Part shown: piece after piece, positions 1 to 8,545 of the stretch
How positions within the stretch are numbered: the first letter of the stretch is position 1
Layout of the letters: each line of letters begins with the position of its first letter
Assembly (NCBI RefSeq): GCF_003663825.1
Contig: NZ_RCCC01000001.1
Location: 752,501-816,500, forward strand
Direction of reading: 5' to 3'
Source: Acidovorax sp. 106
GTDB taxonomy: Bacteria > Pseudomonadota > Gammaproteobacteria > Burkholderiales > Burkholderiaceae_C
DNA length: 64,000 bases
Notes under the pieces: model-generated
Seen by the model: only the letters and a program-made list of their open reading frames with translations
What the model was told of the DNA's origin: nothing
Databases searched by the model: none
Program-made: the position numbers and the translations under genes

Positions 1-798
1 ACCCAGCACCACCGTCATCTCGCCCGCCGGTGCGGGGCGCGATTCCAGATTGACCAATGCGGCATTCACGGCCTCGTCCACATACTTGCCCAGCAGGGCG
101 TCGTCGAAATAGGCCAGGCCAAAGCGGCCACCGCCACCGGCCGATCCCACTTCGCGGCGGCCATTTTGCTCGGCGATCACCGTGATTGACAGGCGCACCA
201 GCGGACGCACATCGGCCGCCAGGGTGCCGTCGGCACGGGCCACCAGCACTACGTCATATTCACTCGCCAACCCGGCCATCACCTGCGCTACGCGCGGGTC
301 CTTAGCGCGGGCGCGCTGCTCCAGGCGCTCGAGCAGGGCCACCTTGGCGGTGCTGTCCAGCGAAGCAATCGGGTCCACGCCCTGGTACAGGCTGCGGCTG
401 GTGGCAATCTTCTTGGCGGGCACACGCACCCGCGTACCTTGCGCCGCAGACGAGATCGAGCGCACCGTGCGCGCGGCGTCCAGCAGCGAGGCTTCAGAAA
501 TATCGTCGGAATACGCAAACGCGGTCTTCTCGCCACTGACGGCGCGCACACCCACGCCTTGGTCGATGCTGAAGGAGCCGGTTTTCACGATGCCTTCTTC
601 CAGACTCCAGCCTTCGCTGCGGGTGTACTGGAAGTACAGGTCCGCGTCGTCCACCTGGTGGGCGCGGATTTCTGCCAGAGCACGTGCCAGGTGCCCTTCG
701 TCCAGCCCAAAGGGCGTCAGGAGCAGTTCACGGGCGACATCGATGCGTTGGGTGGTGGCGGCACGCTGGGGCGCAGCAGTAGAGGAGCGAAAGGTCAT
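1..798 (-). CDS. tldD: Metalloprotease TldD, N-terminal part (runs off the window)
   Basis: TldD pairs with TldE/PmbA to form a cytosolic metalloprotease that acts on unfolded peptides and is needed for processing some modified peptides. The reading frame is open from the ATG at 798 to the window edge, giving 266 residues. It contains stretches typical of TldD, such as DLYFQYTRSEGWSLEEGIVK and a glycine-rich GSAGGGGRFG near the end. The family is about 480 residues, so roughly 55% is present. The zinc motif HExxxH is expected just beyond the edge and cannot be checked. The start fits the family N-terminus. The frame has no internal stop. Confidence 0.9.
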   Translation of the reverse strand, partial: MTFRSSTAAPQRAATTQRIDVARELLLTPFGLDEGHLARALAEIRAHQVDDADLYFQYTRSEGWSLEEGIVKTGSFSIDQGVGVRAVSGEKTAFAYSDDISEASLLDAARTVRSISSAAQGTRVRVPAKKIATSRSLYQGVDPIASLDSTAKVALLERLEQRARAKDPRVAQVMAGLASEYDVVLVARADGTLAADVRPLVRLSITVIAEQNGRREVGSAGGGGRFGLAYFDDALLGKYVDEAVNAALVNLESRPAPAGEMTVVLG

Positions 799-870
799 CG
801 CTGCATTTTAGGCGCGCCGCCCCGCCCGCGCGGCGCAAGGGGGAAACAGGCTCTGCGGGTAGCCAAAAGC

Positions 871-1209
871 CTACGGCGCCGTCAGGTCATGCAGACTGGC
901 CGCCAGCGCATAGCTTTGCACCGCCTCAATGCCCGCGTCACGGGCCTTGGCGCCCGAGTACATCTGGCTTTGGCCAATCACCTGGCCGTTGGCCGCCTTG
1001 AGGGTGAAATATGGGGCCCCGTTGCGGGCACAAAGGCGCCCATAGCGGGTGTCGTTCGGGGCATGCTTTTTGACCGACTCGATGCCCTGCAAGGCACCCG
1101 CGTGCGAGTCATAGGTCTCGCTGGTCAAAATCACCTGGCCATTAGAGGCCAGCAGGTTGAAAACGAACTTGTCATTGGTCGTCTTCTTGAGCTCGAACTT
1201 CGCTGCCAT
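871..1209 (-). CDS. DUF1508 (YegP-like) protein
   Basis: A small protein of 112 residues built from two tandem DUF1508 repeats, each with the pattern F-x-L-x-A-x-N-G-Q-V-I (FNLLASNGQVILTSETY near residue 20 and FTLKAANGQVIGQSQMY near residue 70). YegP-family proteins are widespread small proteins of unknown role. The ATG at 1209 is preferred over an in-frame GTG at 1218, because the GGAGG at 1218-1222 overlaps that GTG but sits about 8 bases ahead of the ATG. It is a stand-alone gene between tldD and rodA, all on the same strand. Confidence 0.88.
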   Translation of the reverse strand: MAAKFELKKTTNDKFVFNLLASNGQVILTSETYDSHAGALQGIESVKKHAPNDTRYGRLCARNGAPYFTLKAANGQVIGQSQMYSGAKARDAGIEAVQSYALAASLHDLTAP

Positions 1210-1345
1210 CGGAAACACCTCCAGGGGATGTGAAACCCAACAGCCCGGGTTTTAACCGCAGCCCCTCCGTCCGGCAAGGGTGGCGACCCTTGTCCCTACG
1301 CTGCGACGGTCTCTACGCAGGGGCCACAGGCAAAGTGAGTGAACG

Positions 1346-2521
1346 CTACAGCGGCGTGCGCGCCTTCTGCGGCTCCTGGCGCTGCGCCCGCGCCACCGAC
1401 ATCAAAATTCCCAGCGCCAGCCCCAGCGTGACCATGGCTGTGCCACCATAACTGACGAACGGCAGCGGCACCCCCACCACGGGCAAGATGCCGCTGACCA
1501 TGCCCATGTTCACAAAGGCGTAGGTGAAGAAAATCATCGACACGGCCCCGGCCATGAGGCGGCCAAACAGGGTGGTGGCGCCCAGGGCGATGTACAACCC
1601 ACGCCAGACCAGCAGCAAAAAGCCCACGACCAGAAACAGGTTGCCAGCCAGGCCAAACTCTTCGGAATAGGCGGCAAAGATGAAGTCGGTGGTGCGCTCG
1701 GGGATGAACTCCAGGTGCGTCTGCGTGCCCGCCATGAAGCCCTTGCCGGTGATGCCGCCGGAGCCGATGGCGATCATGCCCTGGATGATGTGAAAACCCT
1801 TGCCCAGTGGGTCGCGGGTGGGGTCCAGCAGGGTACAGATGCGCTGCTGCTGGTAGTCGTGCAGCACGGGCCAGCGCACCCCATCGGCGCACAGTTGCGG
1901 CTCAAACCACACGATGAGCGCAATGCCAATGCCGCCCAGCAGCACGGGCGGCAGCACCAGTTTCCACGGTAAGCCCGCAAAAAAGATCACCGACAGCCCC
2001 GCCGCCAACACCAGCAGCGAGGTGCCCAGGTCTGGCTGCTTCATGATCAGGCCCACCGGCATGACCAGCAGCAGCCCGGCGGCGGCAAAGTCCAGCGGGC
2101 GCAATTGCCCCTCGCGCTTCTGGAACCACCAGGCCAGCATCAAGGGCATGGCGATTTTCAAAATCTCGCTGGGCTGGATTTGCGTGACGCCGATGCTCAG
2201 CCAGCGGGTCGCCCCCTTCTTGGTAATGCCAAACAGTGCCACAGCAAACAGCAGCGCCACGCCTGCGGCATAAAGCGGCACGGCAAAGGCCATGATCTTT
2301 TGGGGAGGCACCTGTGCCACCAAAAACAAGATGGCGGCGGCGATCAGCATGTTGCGCCCATGGTCTGCAAACCGCGTGCCGTGGTCGTAACCCGAGGAGT
2401 ACATGGCCACCAACCCGGCGCACGCCAGCAGCAGCACCACAAGAAGCAAGGGCAGATCAAACCCCCTGAACAGGGGCAGTACGCGCTGCGAGAGCGAGGT
2501 CTTTTCAAAAACGGCGGCCAT
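1346..2521 (-). CDS. rodA: Rod shape-determining protein RodA (peptidoglycan glycosyltransferase)
   Basis: SEDS-family inner-membrane glycosyltransferase that polymerises lateral-wall peptidoglycan with PBP2 in the elongasome. The 391-residue product has about ten hydrophobic segments. It carries family motifs including TRWLSIGVTQIQPSEILKI, KQPDLGTSL, and the long periplasmic loop DYQQQRICTLLDPTRDPLGKGF (residues about 220-240), then the C-terminal GVPLPFVSYGGTAM. The start at 2521 matches the usual N-terminus; an in-frame ATG at 2563 would add 14 polar residues. mrdA and mreBCD, often nearby, would lie upstream on this strand but are absent here. Confidence 0.95.
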   Translation of the reverse strand: MAAVFEKTSLSQRVLPLFRGFDLPLLLVVLLLACAGLVAMYSSGYDHGTRFADHGRNMLIAAAILFLVAQVPPQKIMAFAVPLYAAGVALLFAVALFGITKKGATRWLSIGVTQIQPSEILKIAMPLMLAWWFQKREGQLRPLDFAAAGLLLVMPVGLIMKQPDLGTSLLVLAAGLSVIFFAGLPWKLVLPPVLLGGIGIALIVWFEPQLCADGVRWPVLHDYQQQRICTLLDPTRDPLGKGFHIIQGMIAIGSGGITGKGFMAGTQTHLEFIPERTTDFIFAAYSEEFGLAGNLFLVVGFLLLVWRGLYIALGATTLFGRLMAGAVSMIFFTYAFVNMGMVSGILPVVGVPLPFVSYGGTAMVTLGLALGILMSVARAQRQEPQKARTPL

Positions 2522-2546
2522 CTCGCGATTATCGGGCTGCCTGGCG

Positions 2547-2708
2547 TCAGCCCGCTTGCCCAAAGGCCATCACCGCCTGGTTGCGCAGTGTGCGCCGCAA
2601 GCCCAAAGCCTTGTCATCCACCACAATGCCGCCCACCGCAGACTGGTCGGCGTCAATGAGCGCAAAAGTCTGCCCCTTGATCTGCAACGGCAGTTGCAAC
2701 GGCAGCAT
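2547..2708 (-). CDS. Possible small ORF upstream of rodA, unknown
   Basis: A 53-codon frame ending 25 bases before the rodA start. It encodes a peptide containing QIKGQTFALIDADQSAVGGI and ending in AVMAFGQAG. The sequence looks protein-like rather than arginine/alanine-rich shadow translation, and it is on the rodA strand. There is no convincing ribosome binding site. The frame stays open upstream to 2879, where it would overlap the divergent yqiA start. It could be a small conserved gene, a decayed gene end or a chance frame. The rest of the 2522-2849 stretch shows nothing else. Confidence 0.25.
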   Translation of the reverse strand: MLPLQLPLQIKGQTFALIDADQSAVGGIVVDDKALGLRRTLRNQAVMAFGQAG

Positions 2709-2849
2709 CTGGCTGCGGAAAGCGGGGCAAAATCGGTCAAGGTGCAGGCAGCAAAAAAAGGCACTGCGCAGCGCACCTTGTGCTGAACATCTTCTGCCGA
2801 AGACCCTGTTCACACCCCACCCCGCCAAAAGCAGTGATTCCCCTGCCCC

Positions 2850-3434
2850 ATGACCACCACCCACCTCCTGTACCTGCACGGCTTTCGTTCTTCACCCGCC
2901 TCGGCCAAAGCGCGCCAGATGGCGGCCCATGTCGCCCAGCACCATCCAGCAGTCACCTTTTGGTGCCCCCAGCTGCCGCCATCGCCCCAGGCGGCGATGG
3001 CGTTGGTGGTACAGGGCATTGCCCAGTGGCCTCGGGGGGCGATGGGCGTGATCGGATCGTCGCTGGGCGGGTTTTACGCCAGCTGGGTGGCCCAGCATGC
3101 GGGCTGCCCCAGTGTGATGCTGAACCCCGCCGTCGACCCGGCCCGGGATCTGGCGCGCTACATCGGCGAGCAGACCACCTGGCAAAACCCCGAGGAGCGG
3201 TTTTACTTTCTCCCGGAATACATTGGCGAGTTGCAAGCGCTGGACCTGCGCGGCCAGCCCGCCCGGACGCCCGAGCTGGCCATCATTGCCAAGGGCGACG
3301 AGGTGCTGAACTGGCGCGAAATGACAGCCCGCTACCCCCAGGCCGAGCTGTGCCTGCTGGAGGGCGGCGAGCATGCGCTGAGCGACTTTGCAAACCACCT
3401 GCCCCGCATCACCCGTTTTCTGGATCTGGCGTAG
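2850..3434 (+). CDS. yqiA: YqiA/YcfP-family alpha/beta-fold esterase
   Basis: A 194-residue cytosolic serine hydrolase of the YqiA family. It begins with the characteristic LLYLHGFRSSPASAKA (oxyanion-hole HGF), followed by the nucleophile elbow GSSLGG at about residues 70-75. The acid residue is probably the Asp in AKGDEV and the histidine is in GGEHALSDF near the C-terminus. Length fits the family. The gene is divergent from rodA and convergent with the ligase gene, whose stop is 7 bases away. The natural substrate is unknown. Confidence 0.9.
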   Translation: MTTTHLLYLHGFRSSPASAKARQMAAHVAQHHPAVTFWCPQLPPSPQAAMALVVQGIAQWPRGAMGVIGSSLGGFYASWVAQHAGCPSVMLNPAVDPARDLARYIGEQTTWQNPEERFYFLPEYIGELQALDLRGQPARTPELAIIAKGDEVLNWREMTARYPQAELCLLEGGEHALSDFANHLPRITRFLDLA

Positions 3435-3441
3435 AACCTGT

Positions 3442-5073
3442 TCAGGGGGCAGCGCTGGCCTCTGGCTCCCGCTCTTCGGTCATGTCTTCAGCGCCACTGG
3501 CTGGCGCCCATCGGGTTTGCCTCGCCAGCCAATGCGCATGGTCTGCCGGGTAGGCAATGCGGTAGCGCCGCACATGGAAGGCCACCTCATCGTCGCGCCC
3601 CAGAGCCTGGGCACTGGCAATGAGCTTCTCGACCACCCGGGGTTCGGGCGAAAAATGCAGCAACGCCAGCGCTGCGGCGTGCATCTCAGCGGCGTTGGCC
3701 GCCGTCAGCGCATGCGTGGTGAGCCAGGCAAAGCGCACCTGGTCCGGGAACAGGGTGCCCGAAGGCACGGGCACGGCGCGCACATCGCGCAGGGCTGCCG
3801 GGCGCTGGTCCGCCGGTTTGTAAAGCTGGCTCACAGTGCGGTACTGGTAGGCCGCCGTGGCCAGCAAGCCGCCCCCCACCAAGCACGCCAGCGCGCCCAG
3901 ACGCCATAGCCACCCACACAGCCACCGCCGAGCCCAGCCACCGCCGCTGCGCCACAGCAGCAACAGCAGCGCAAACACTGTCGCTACCTGAAAGGGGCCG
4001 TACCACAGCGGGTATTCAAGCAGGCTGTGCACCCCCACCAAAGCCAGCAGGCCCCAGGCCAGTTGGCGCACGGGGTCAGTCTCGCGCCAGGGGCGGGCGC
4101 GGACTACCACTGCAGCGGCGCCCACGCACAGCAGCAGTGCGGCGGGCAGGCCCAGTTCCACGGCCAGGTGCAGGGGCAGGTTGTGGGCGTTGTCCAGCAG
4201 CAGGCAAAAGCGCTCACCCGGGAACAGCGTCATGTAGTGCGCATAGCCCATCTCGCCCCAGCCCCACCCCGTCCAGGGCTTGAGCGAAATCAGGTGCAGC
4301 ATGTTGGACCACATCACCTGGCGGCTGGAGCACTGACGCCCATCGCCTGCCAAGCGGGCAAACAGCCCCTCGCCCTGCACCCCGGTCAGGTGCAGCAGCA
4401 CCTGAGGCAAGGCCCAGGCCGCCAGCACATAGACCGCCAGGCCCAGCAGCGCCACGGGCAAGGCGCGCCTGGCGGGCGTGCCGCGCCAAAGGCACAGCAA
4501 GACCACCATCACGCCCCACTGCAAAGCCCCGGTGCGCGATACCGTGGCTGCCGATGCCAAGGCCAGCAGCGGCAGCAGAGCGGCCAGAGACACGCCCAGC
4601 CAACGCCCCGCGCCACGCTCGGCGCGGTGCCAGTGCCGTGCCGCCTGTGCCATGCGCACCCACAGCCACAGCAGCGCCCACACGCCCATGGCCATCAGGG
4701 TGGCCTGCTGGTTGCGCTGGCGCAGGTTGCCCACCGCCTGCCCCGGGCTGGAAGGGTGGATCCACGGCGATCCCCAGGGCTCTGCACCCAGGTACTGCAG
4801 CAAGCCCACCACGCCCCCCACCACCGCCGCCAGCAGCAGGCCCCAGGCCAAGACCATGGCGGCTTGTCGGTAAAGGCGGCGGCCCTGCGCACGGGTCTGC
4901 ACCTGCCCCCCCCGCGCCAGCGCACCTGCCGCCAGCACTGCGCCGCAACACCAGGCAAACACCAGCGGCCAGAAATTGGGCGACGGCGGTGCCGTCACCG
5001 CGAACAAAAACGGCAGAGCCACAGACAGCACGGACAGCACGGCCCAGGGCATTGCAAAAGCAGAGAACGGCAT
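3442..5073 (-). CDS. Wzy/PglL-type O-antigen ligase-like membrane protein
   Basis: A polytopic inner-membrane protein of about 543 residues of the O-antigen ligase/polymerase superfamily, closest in layout to PglL/TfpO-type O-oligosaccharyltransferases. The core has GNLRQRNQQATLMAMG (about residue 130) and a large periplasmic loop with MLHLISLKPWTGWGWGEMGY. It also has DNAHNLPLHLAVELGLP and HSLLEYPLWYGPF, all typical of this family. A soluble C-terminal region follows the last membrane segment. Such enzymes transfer lipid-linked glycans to pilins or lipid A core. No pilin is adjacent, so the acceptor is unknown. The start is uncertain: ATG 5073 is chosen because the upstream extension to 5190 is not hydrophobic. 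Confidence 0.83.
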   Translation of the reverse strand: MPFSAFAMPWAVLSVLSVALPFLFAVTAPPSPNFWPLVFAWCCGAVLAAGALARGGQVQTRAQGRRLYRQAAMVLAWGLLLAAVVGGVVGLLQYLGAEPWGSPWIHPSSPGQAVGNLRQRNQQATLMAMGVWALLWLWVRMAQAARHWHRAERGAGRWLGVSLAALLPLLALASAATVSRTGALQWGVMVVLLCLWRGTPARRALPVALLGLAVYVLAAWALPQVLLHLTGVQGEGLFARLAGDGRQCSSRQVMWSNMLHLISLKPWTGWGWGEMGYAHYMTLFPGERFCLLLDNAHNLPLHLAVELGLPAALLLCVGAAAVVVRARPWRETDPVRQLAWGLLALVGVHSLLEYPLWYGPFQVATVFALLLLLWRSGGGWARRWLCGWLWRLGALACLVGGGLLATAAYQYRTVSQLYKPADQRPAALRDVRAVPVPSGTLFPDQVRFAWLTTHALTAANAAEMHAAALALLHFSPEPRVVEKLIASAQALGRDDEVAFHVRRYRIAYPADHAHWLARQTRWAPASGAEDMTEEREPEASAAP

Positions 5074-5190
5074 CGGCAAGGGTTCGCGAAATGGGCAGGG
5101 AACGCGCGCAGGGTGCGCGACAGAGGGGGCTACGACCCCAAAGACAGGGCAAAGGGTGGGGATGATAGTGGCGATCCGTGCACTACGCAC

Positions 5191-5238
5191 AAAATGGGCA
5201 TCCAGCGCTTTTCAGACAAGCGCAAGCAGCTATCAAAT
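5191..5238. repeat. Dispersed palindrome family 1, copy 1
   Basis: Imperfect inverted repeat with the family cores CCAGCGCTT and AAGCGCAAGCAGCTAT around a short loop. It lies in the space between the ligase gene and the divergent RNase II-family gene. See the other family copies at 6498, 9074, 18551, 19168, 22672, 33965, 35917, 43749, 51217 and 53580. Confidence 0.8.
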
Positions 5239-5366
5239 AAATAGCATCAACCACACCAACATACCCGAGAGAGTGAGACAGGGAACGCCCACCGCCGCGC
5301 GGCCAAAAAACAACCTTGCAGCCAACGGTAACCAGCACCCCTGATCGCCCATGGGAGAATCCCCGG

Positions 5367-7448
5367 ATGCATGCACTGTTTGAAGAAGCCGGCAAATTCA
5401 TGGCCGGTCGTATCCTGTCCGAAGCCGATACATCCGCCCAGGTCGAGCTCGATTCGGGCAAACGGGTCAAGGTCAAGGCCGCCAACATCCTTTTGCGATT
5501 TGAAAAGCCCGCCCCCTCCGAGCTGATCGCCCAGGCGCAGGCCGTGGCCGAGAGCATCGAGCTGGACCTGGCCTGGGAATTTGCGCCCGAGGACGACTTC
5601 GGCTTTGCCGACCTCGCCCGCGACTATTTTTCGGACAACGCCACCCTGGCCCAGCAGGCGGGCGCGCTGTTTCGCCTGTACGACGCGCCCCACTACTTCC
5701 GCCGCGCGGGCAAGGGCCGGTTCAAGAAAGCCCCCGCCGAAATCCTGCAGCAGGCCCTGGCCGCCATCGAGAAGAAAAAAGCCCTCCTGGCACAGATTGA
5801 CGAATGGGCCGCCGCCCTGGGCCGGGGCGAATGCCCACAACCCATCCGCGAGCAGCTCTACAAAATTCTGTTCAAGCCCGACAAGAACGCGCCCGAGTAC
5901 AAGGCCGTGGTCGAGGCCAGCCGCGCCACGCACACCGCGCCGCTCGATCTGCTGCAAAAAGCCGGCGCCATCGATTCCAGCTACCAGTTCCACTGGAAGC
6001 GCTTTTTGTTCGAGAACTTTCCCAAGGGCACGGGCTTTCCGGCCGTCACGGCACCAGTCATTGCAGACGAGCTGCCGCTGTCCACCGCGCAGGCCTACTC
6101 CATTGACGACTCGCAGACCACCGAAATCGACGATGCGTTGTCGGTGCAGGGTCTGGGCACTGGCACCGTGGTGCTGGGTATCCACATCGCCGCACCCGGC
6201 TTGGCCATCCAGCCGGGCAGCGCCATCGACCAGCTCGGCCGTGCGCGTCTGTCCACCGTGTACATGCCGGGCTACAAGATCACCATGCTGCCGGATGACG
6301 TGGTGCAGACCTACACGCTGGACGAAGGCCGCGCCAACCCGGCCGTGTCGCTCTACGTCACCATTGACGAGGCGACGCTGGAGTTCAAGGGCTCTGAGAC
6401 CAAGCTCGAACGCGTGCACGTGGCCGCCAACCTGCGCCACGACCAGCTCGACAGCGTGGTGACGGAAGAATGGCTCAGCAACCCCGCTTTTGAGCACCAA
6501 AATGCCCCCCAGCGCTTATCTGATCTGCGTGGGCAGCTATCATTTTTATACCGCCTGGCCAAAGAGCTGAAAGCCCGCCGCGAAGTGGTGCGCGGCAAGC
6601 CCGAGAACTTCAACCGGCCGGACTACAACTTCCGCCTGGTCGGCAACAACGGCGCGGAGCCCCAAGGCCACGAGCAGGTGCAGATCAGCGTGCGCCAGCG
6701 CGGCGCGCCACTCGATTTGATCGTGGCCGAGGCCATGATCGTGGCCAACAGCACCTGGGGCAGCTGGATGGCCGAGCTGGGCGTGCCCGGCATTTACCGC
6801 AGCCAGGCCAGCATGGCGCCCGGCGTGAAGGTGCGCATGGGCACCAAGGCACTGCCGCACGCGGGCATTGGCGTCAAAGCGTATTCGTGGGCCACATCGC
6901 CCCTGCGCCGCTACACCGACTTGGTCAACCAGTGGCAAATCATTGCCTGTGCCCGCCACGGCGCCACGGCGGCGCTGGCTGCGCCGTTCAAGCCCAAAGA
7001 TGCCGATCTGTTCTCCATCATCAGTAGCTTTGACGGCGCCTACAGCGCCTACAACGGCTACCAGGCAGGCATGGAACGCTTCTGGACGCTGAAATACGTG
7101 GAGCAAAACGGCATCACCGAGCTGAACGCCACCGTCTTCAAGGAAGGCCCCGGCGGCAGCTTTTTGGTGCGCGCCGACGACATCCCGCTGGTCTTCCCGG
7201 TGCTGGGCGCGCAGAACCTGCCACGCGGCGCGCGCCTGAAAGTCAAGCTGGGCGAGGTGGACGAGATCACGCTGGACCTGCACGGCACCGTGCTGGAGCG
7301 GCTGGACGACCCCGCCGATGCCAGCGATGATGCGCCCCTGGAAGACGACGGAGACGACGAAGCCGTGGCAGGCCCGATTGCCATTGCCGTGGACGTCAAT
7401 GAGGCAGACACACCCACCAACGCCAACGCCGATAACCCAACGCCGTGA
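5367..7448 (+). CDS. RNase II-family 3'-5' exoribonuclease (RNB domain)
   Basis: A 693-residue exoribonuclease that degrades single-stranded RNA from the 3' end. The RNB catalytic core carries SIDDSQTTEIDDALSV (about residues 245-260), whose aspartates bind the catalytic metals. Further conserved blocks are TVYMPGYKITMLPDDV and the late YSWATSPLRRYTDLVNQW, where the arginines contact RNA. A predicted S1-like C-terminal part follows. The ATG at 5367 has GGGAGA 8 bases upstream. The tail is acidic. A copy of dispersed palindrome family 1 lies inside the gene at 6498-6549. The stop overlaps a possible GTG start of the next gene. The closest described relatives are often called ribonuclease II or rnb in this family; RNase R is less likely on length. 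Confidence 0.92.
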   Translation: MHALFEEAGKFMAGRILSEADTSAQVELDSGKRVKVKAANILLRFEKPAPSELIAQAQAVAESIELDLAWEFAPEDDFGFADLARDYFSDNATLAQQAGALFRLYDAPHYFRRAGKGRFKKAPAEILQQALAAIEKKKALLAQIDEWAAALGRGECPQPIREQLYKILFKPDKNAPEYKAVVEASRATHTAPLDLLQKAGAIDSSYQFHWKRFLFENFPKGTGFPAVTAPVIADELPLSTAQAYSIDDSQTTEIDDALSVQGLGTGTVVLGIHIAAPGLAIQPGSAIDQLGRARLSTVYMPGYKITMLPDDVVQTYTLDEGRANPAVSLYVTIDEATLEFKGSETKLERVHVAANLRHDQLDSVVTEEWLSNPAFEHQNAPQRLSDLRGQLSFLYRLAKELKARREVVRGKPENFNRPDYNFRLVGNNGAEPQGHEQVQISVRQRGAPLDLIVAEAMIVANSTWGSWMAELGVPGIYRSQASMAPGVKVRMGTKALPHAGIGVKAYSWATSPLRRYTDLVNQWQIIACARHGATAALAAPFKPKDADLFSIISSFDGAYSAYNGYQAGMERFWTLKYVEQNGITELNATVFKEGPGGSFLVRADDIPLVFPVLGAQNLPRGARLKVKLGEVDEITLDLHGTVLERLDDPADASDDAPLEDDGDDEAVAGPIAIAVDVNEADTPTNANADNPTP
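6498..6549. repeat. Dispersed palindrome family 1, intragenic copy in the RNase II-family gene
   Basis: The sequence here carries CAAAATGC, CAGCGCTTAT and GGGCAGCTATCATTTTTA, matching the intergenic copy at 33965 over most of its length. It is translated in frame as part of the RNB protein (around NAPQRLSDLRGQLSF) without disrupting the frame. Confidence 0.75.
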
Positions 7449-7450
7449 CC

Positions 7451-8305
7451 ATGCGCTCGCTCTTTCGCTCCTTCAGCACGCTGCAGATTGCACTGGGCGT
7501 GTCGGTGGCCGTGCACGCGGCCCTCATCTCTGTGCGCTTCATCGACCCCGAGGGCTTCAATCGCGTGTTCCAAGACACGCCGCTCGAAGTCATCCTGGTC
7601 AACGCCAAGTCCAACGAACGGCCTGAAAAAGCCCAGGCCATCGCCCAGTCCAACCTGGCCGGTGGCGGTGACGCCGCCCAGGGCCGAGCCACCAGCCCCC
7701 TGCCCTACTCGGCCCTGACGGCGGTGGGCGACGACTTTGAAGAGATGCAGCGCAAGATGGACGCAATGCAAGAGCAGCAAACCCAGCTGCTCACGCAAAT
7801 GCGCAAGCAGCTGGCCACCATGCCCGAGCCCGACCCGCGCAAGCAAAGCGACAGCGGCGAGCAGATGTCGCAAGAAGAAAAACGCCGCCAGCTCGTCAAG
7901 CTGCTGGCCGAGATTGAAAAGCGCATCAACGAAGAAAACTCGCGCCCCAAAAAGCGCTACATCAGCCCCGCCACCCGCGAAGAGGCCTACGCCATCTACT
8001 ACGACGCGCTGCGCCGCAAGGTGGAAGACAAGGGCACCGAGAACTTCCCTGAACAGGGCGGTAAAAAACTCTACGGCGAACTGATCATGATCGTCACCGT
8101 CAACCACGACGGGCGCGTGCTCTCCACCGAGGTGGTGCAAGGCTCGGGCAAGGGCGCACTGGACCGCCGCGCCGAAGCCATTGCCCGCGCCGCCGCGCCG
8201 TTTGGCCACTTCACCCCCGAAATGCGCGCCAAGGCCGACCAGGTGGCCATGGTCGCCCGCTTCAAGTTCACCCGCGACCAGACGCTGGAGACGAGCGTGA
8301 GGTAG
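7451..8305 (+). CDS. TonB-like energy-transducing protein
   Basis: A 284-residue TonB-family protein. An N-terminal signal anchor (about residues 8-30, LQIALGVSVAVHAALISV) is followed by a polar linker with a coiled-coil-like stretch rich in Gln/Lys/Glu (about 95-170). The C-terminal TonB domain has GRVLSTEVVQGSGKGALDRRA and then PFGHFTPEMRAKADQVAMV. TonB proteins couple the proton motive force through ExbBD to outer-membrane receptors; no exbBD is in view. The gene overlaps or abuts the RNase stop. GTG at 7445 would share bases with that stop and ATG at 7451 follows immediately, so translational coupling is likely and either start is possible. Confidence 0.85.
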   Translation: MRSLFRSFSTLQIALGVSVAVHAALISVRFIDPEGFNRVFQDTPLEVILVNAKSNERPEKAQAIAQSNLAGGGDAAQGRATSPLPYSALTAVGDDFEEMQRKMDAMQEQQTQLLTQMRKQLATMPEPDPRKQSDSGEQMSQEEKRRQLVKLLAEIEKRINEENSRPKKRYISPATREEAYAIYYDALRRKVEDKGTENFPEQGGKKLYGELIMIVTVNHDGRVLSTEVVQGSGKGALDRRAEAIARAAAPFGHFTPEMRAKADQVAMVARFKFTRDQTLETSVR

Positions 8306-8337
8306 CTTCTGATACCCAAATGCATTCAAAAATATCT

Positions 8338-8401
8338 AACCGTTCACGCTGAGCTTGTCGAAGCGCGGCGCAAGGCTTCGACAAGCTCAGCCCGAACGGT
8401 T
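8338..8401. repeat. REP-like palindrome, copy 1 (best conserved)
   Basis: Near-perfect inverted repeat: arms AACCGTTCACGCTGAGCTTG and CAAGCTCAGCCCGAACGGTT with a GTCGAAG/CTTCGAC inner stem and a CGCGGCGCAAGG loop. It lies downstream of the TonB-like gene, where a hairpin could end transcription or protect the mRNA. Other copies: 9430, 52115 and 52243. Confidence 0.85.
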
Positions 8402-8456
8402 GGGGTGGAGATGAACTGAACGCGAATCCGTCTGAGCCGCCAGCCCCTGGCAAAGC

Positions 8457-8491
8457 CCGTTACCCGCTACCCGTTACCCGTTACCCGTTAC
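8457..8491. repeat. Five tandem copies of a 7-base unit (CCCGTTA)
   Basis: Five head-to-tail units of CCCGTTA, one with a C for T change, followed by a partial sixth. They lie 54 bases upstream of the aroE start. The unit length is not a multiple of three, and the tract is not inside a recognised gene. Confidence 0.9.
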
Positions 8492-8545
8492 CCGCGGCGG
8501 CCCCCGCCCCAAGGCCGCCCCCTGCATGCAGCCCTTGTTGTTCCC

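Noticed and set aside
8457..8491. The CCCGTTA tandem tract as a CRISPR or telomere-like array
   Set aside because: Units are only 7 bases with no spacers, the tract is 35 bases long and it lies inside a chromosome.
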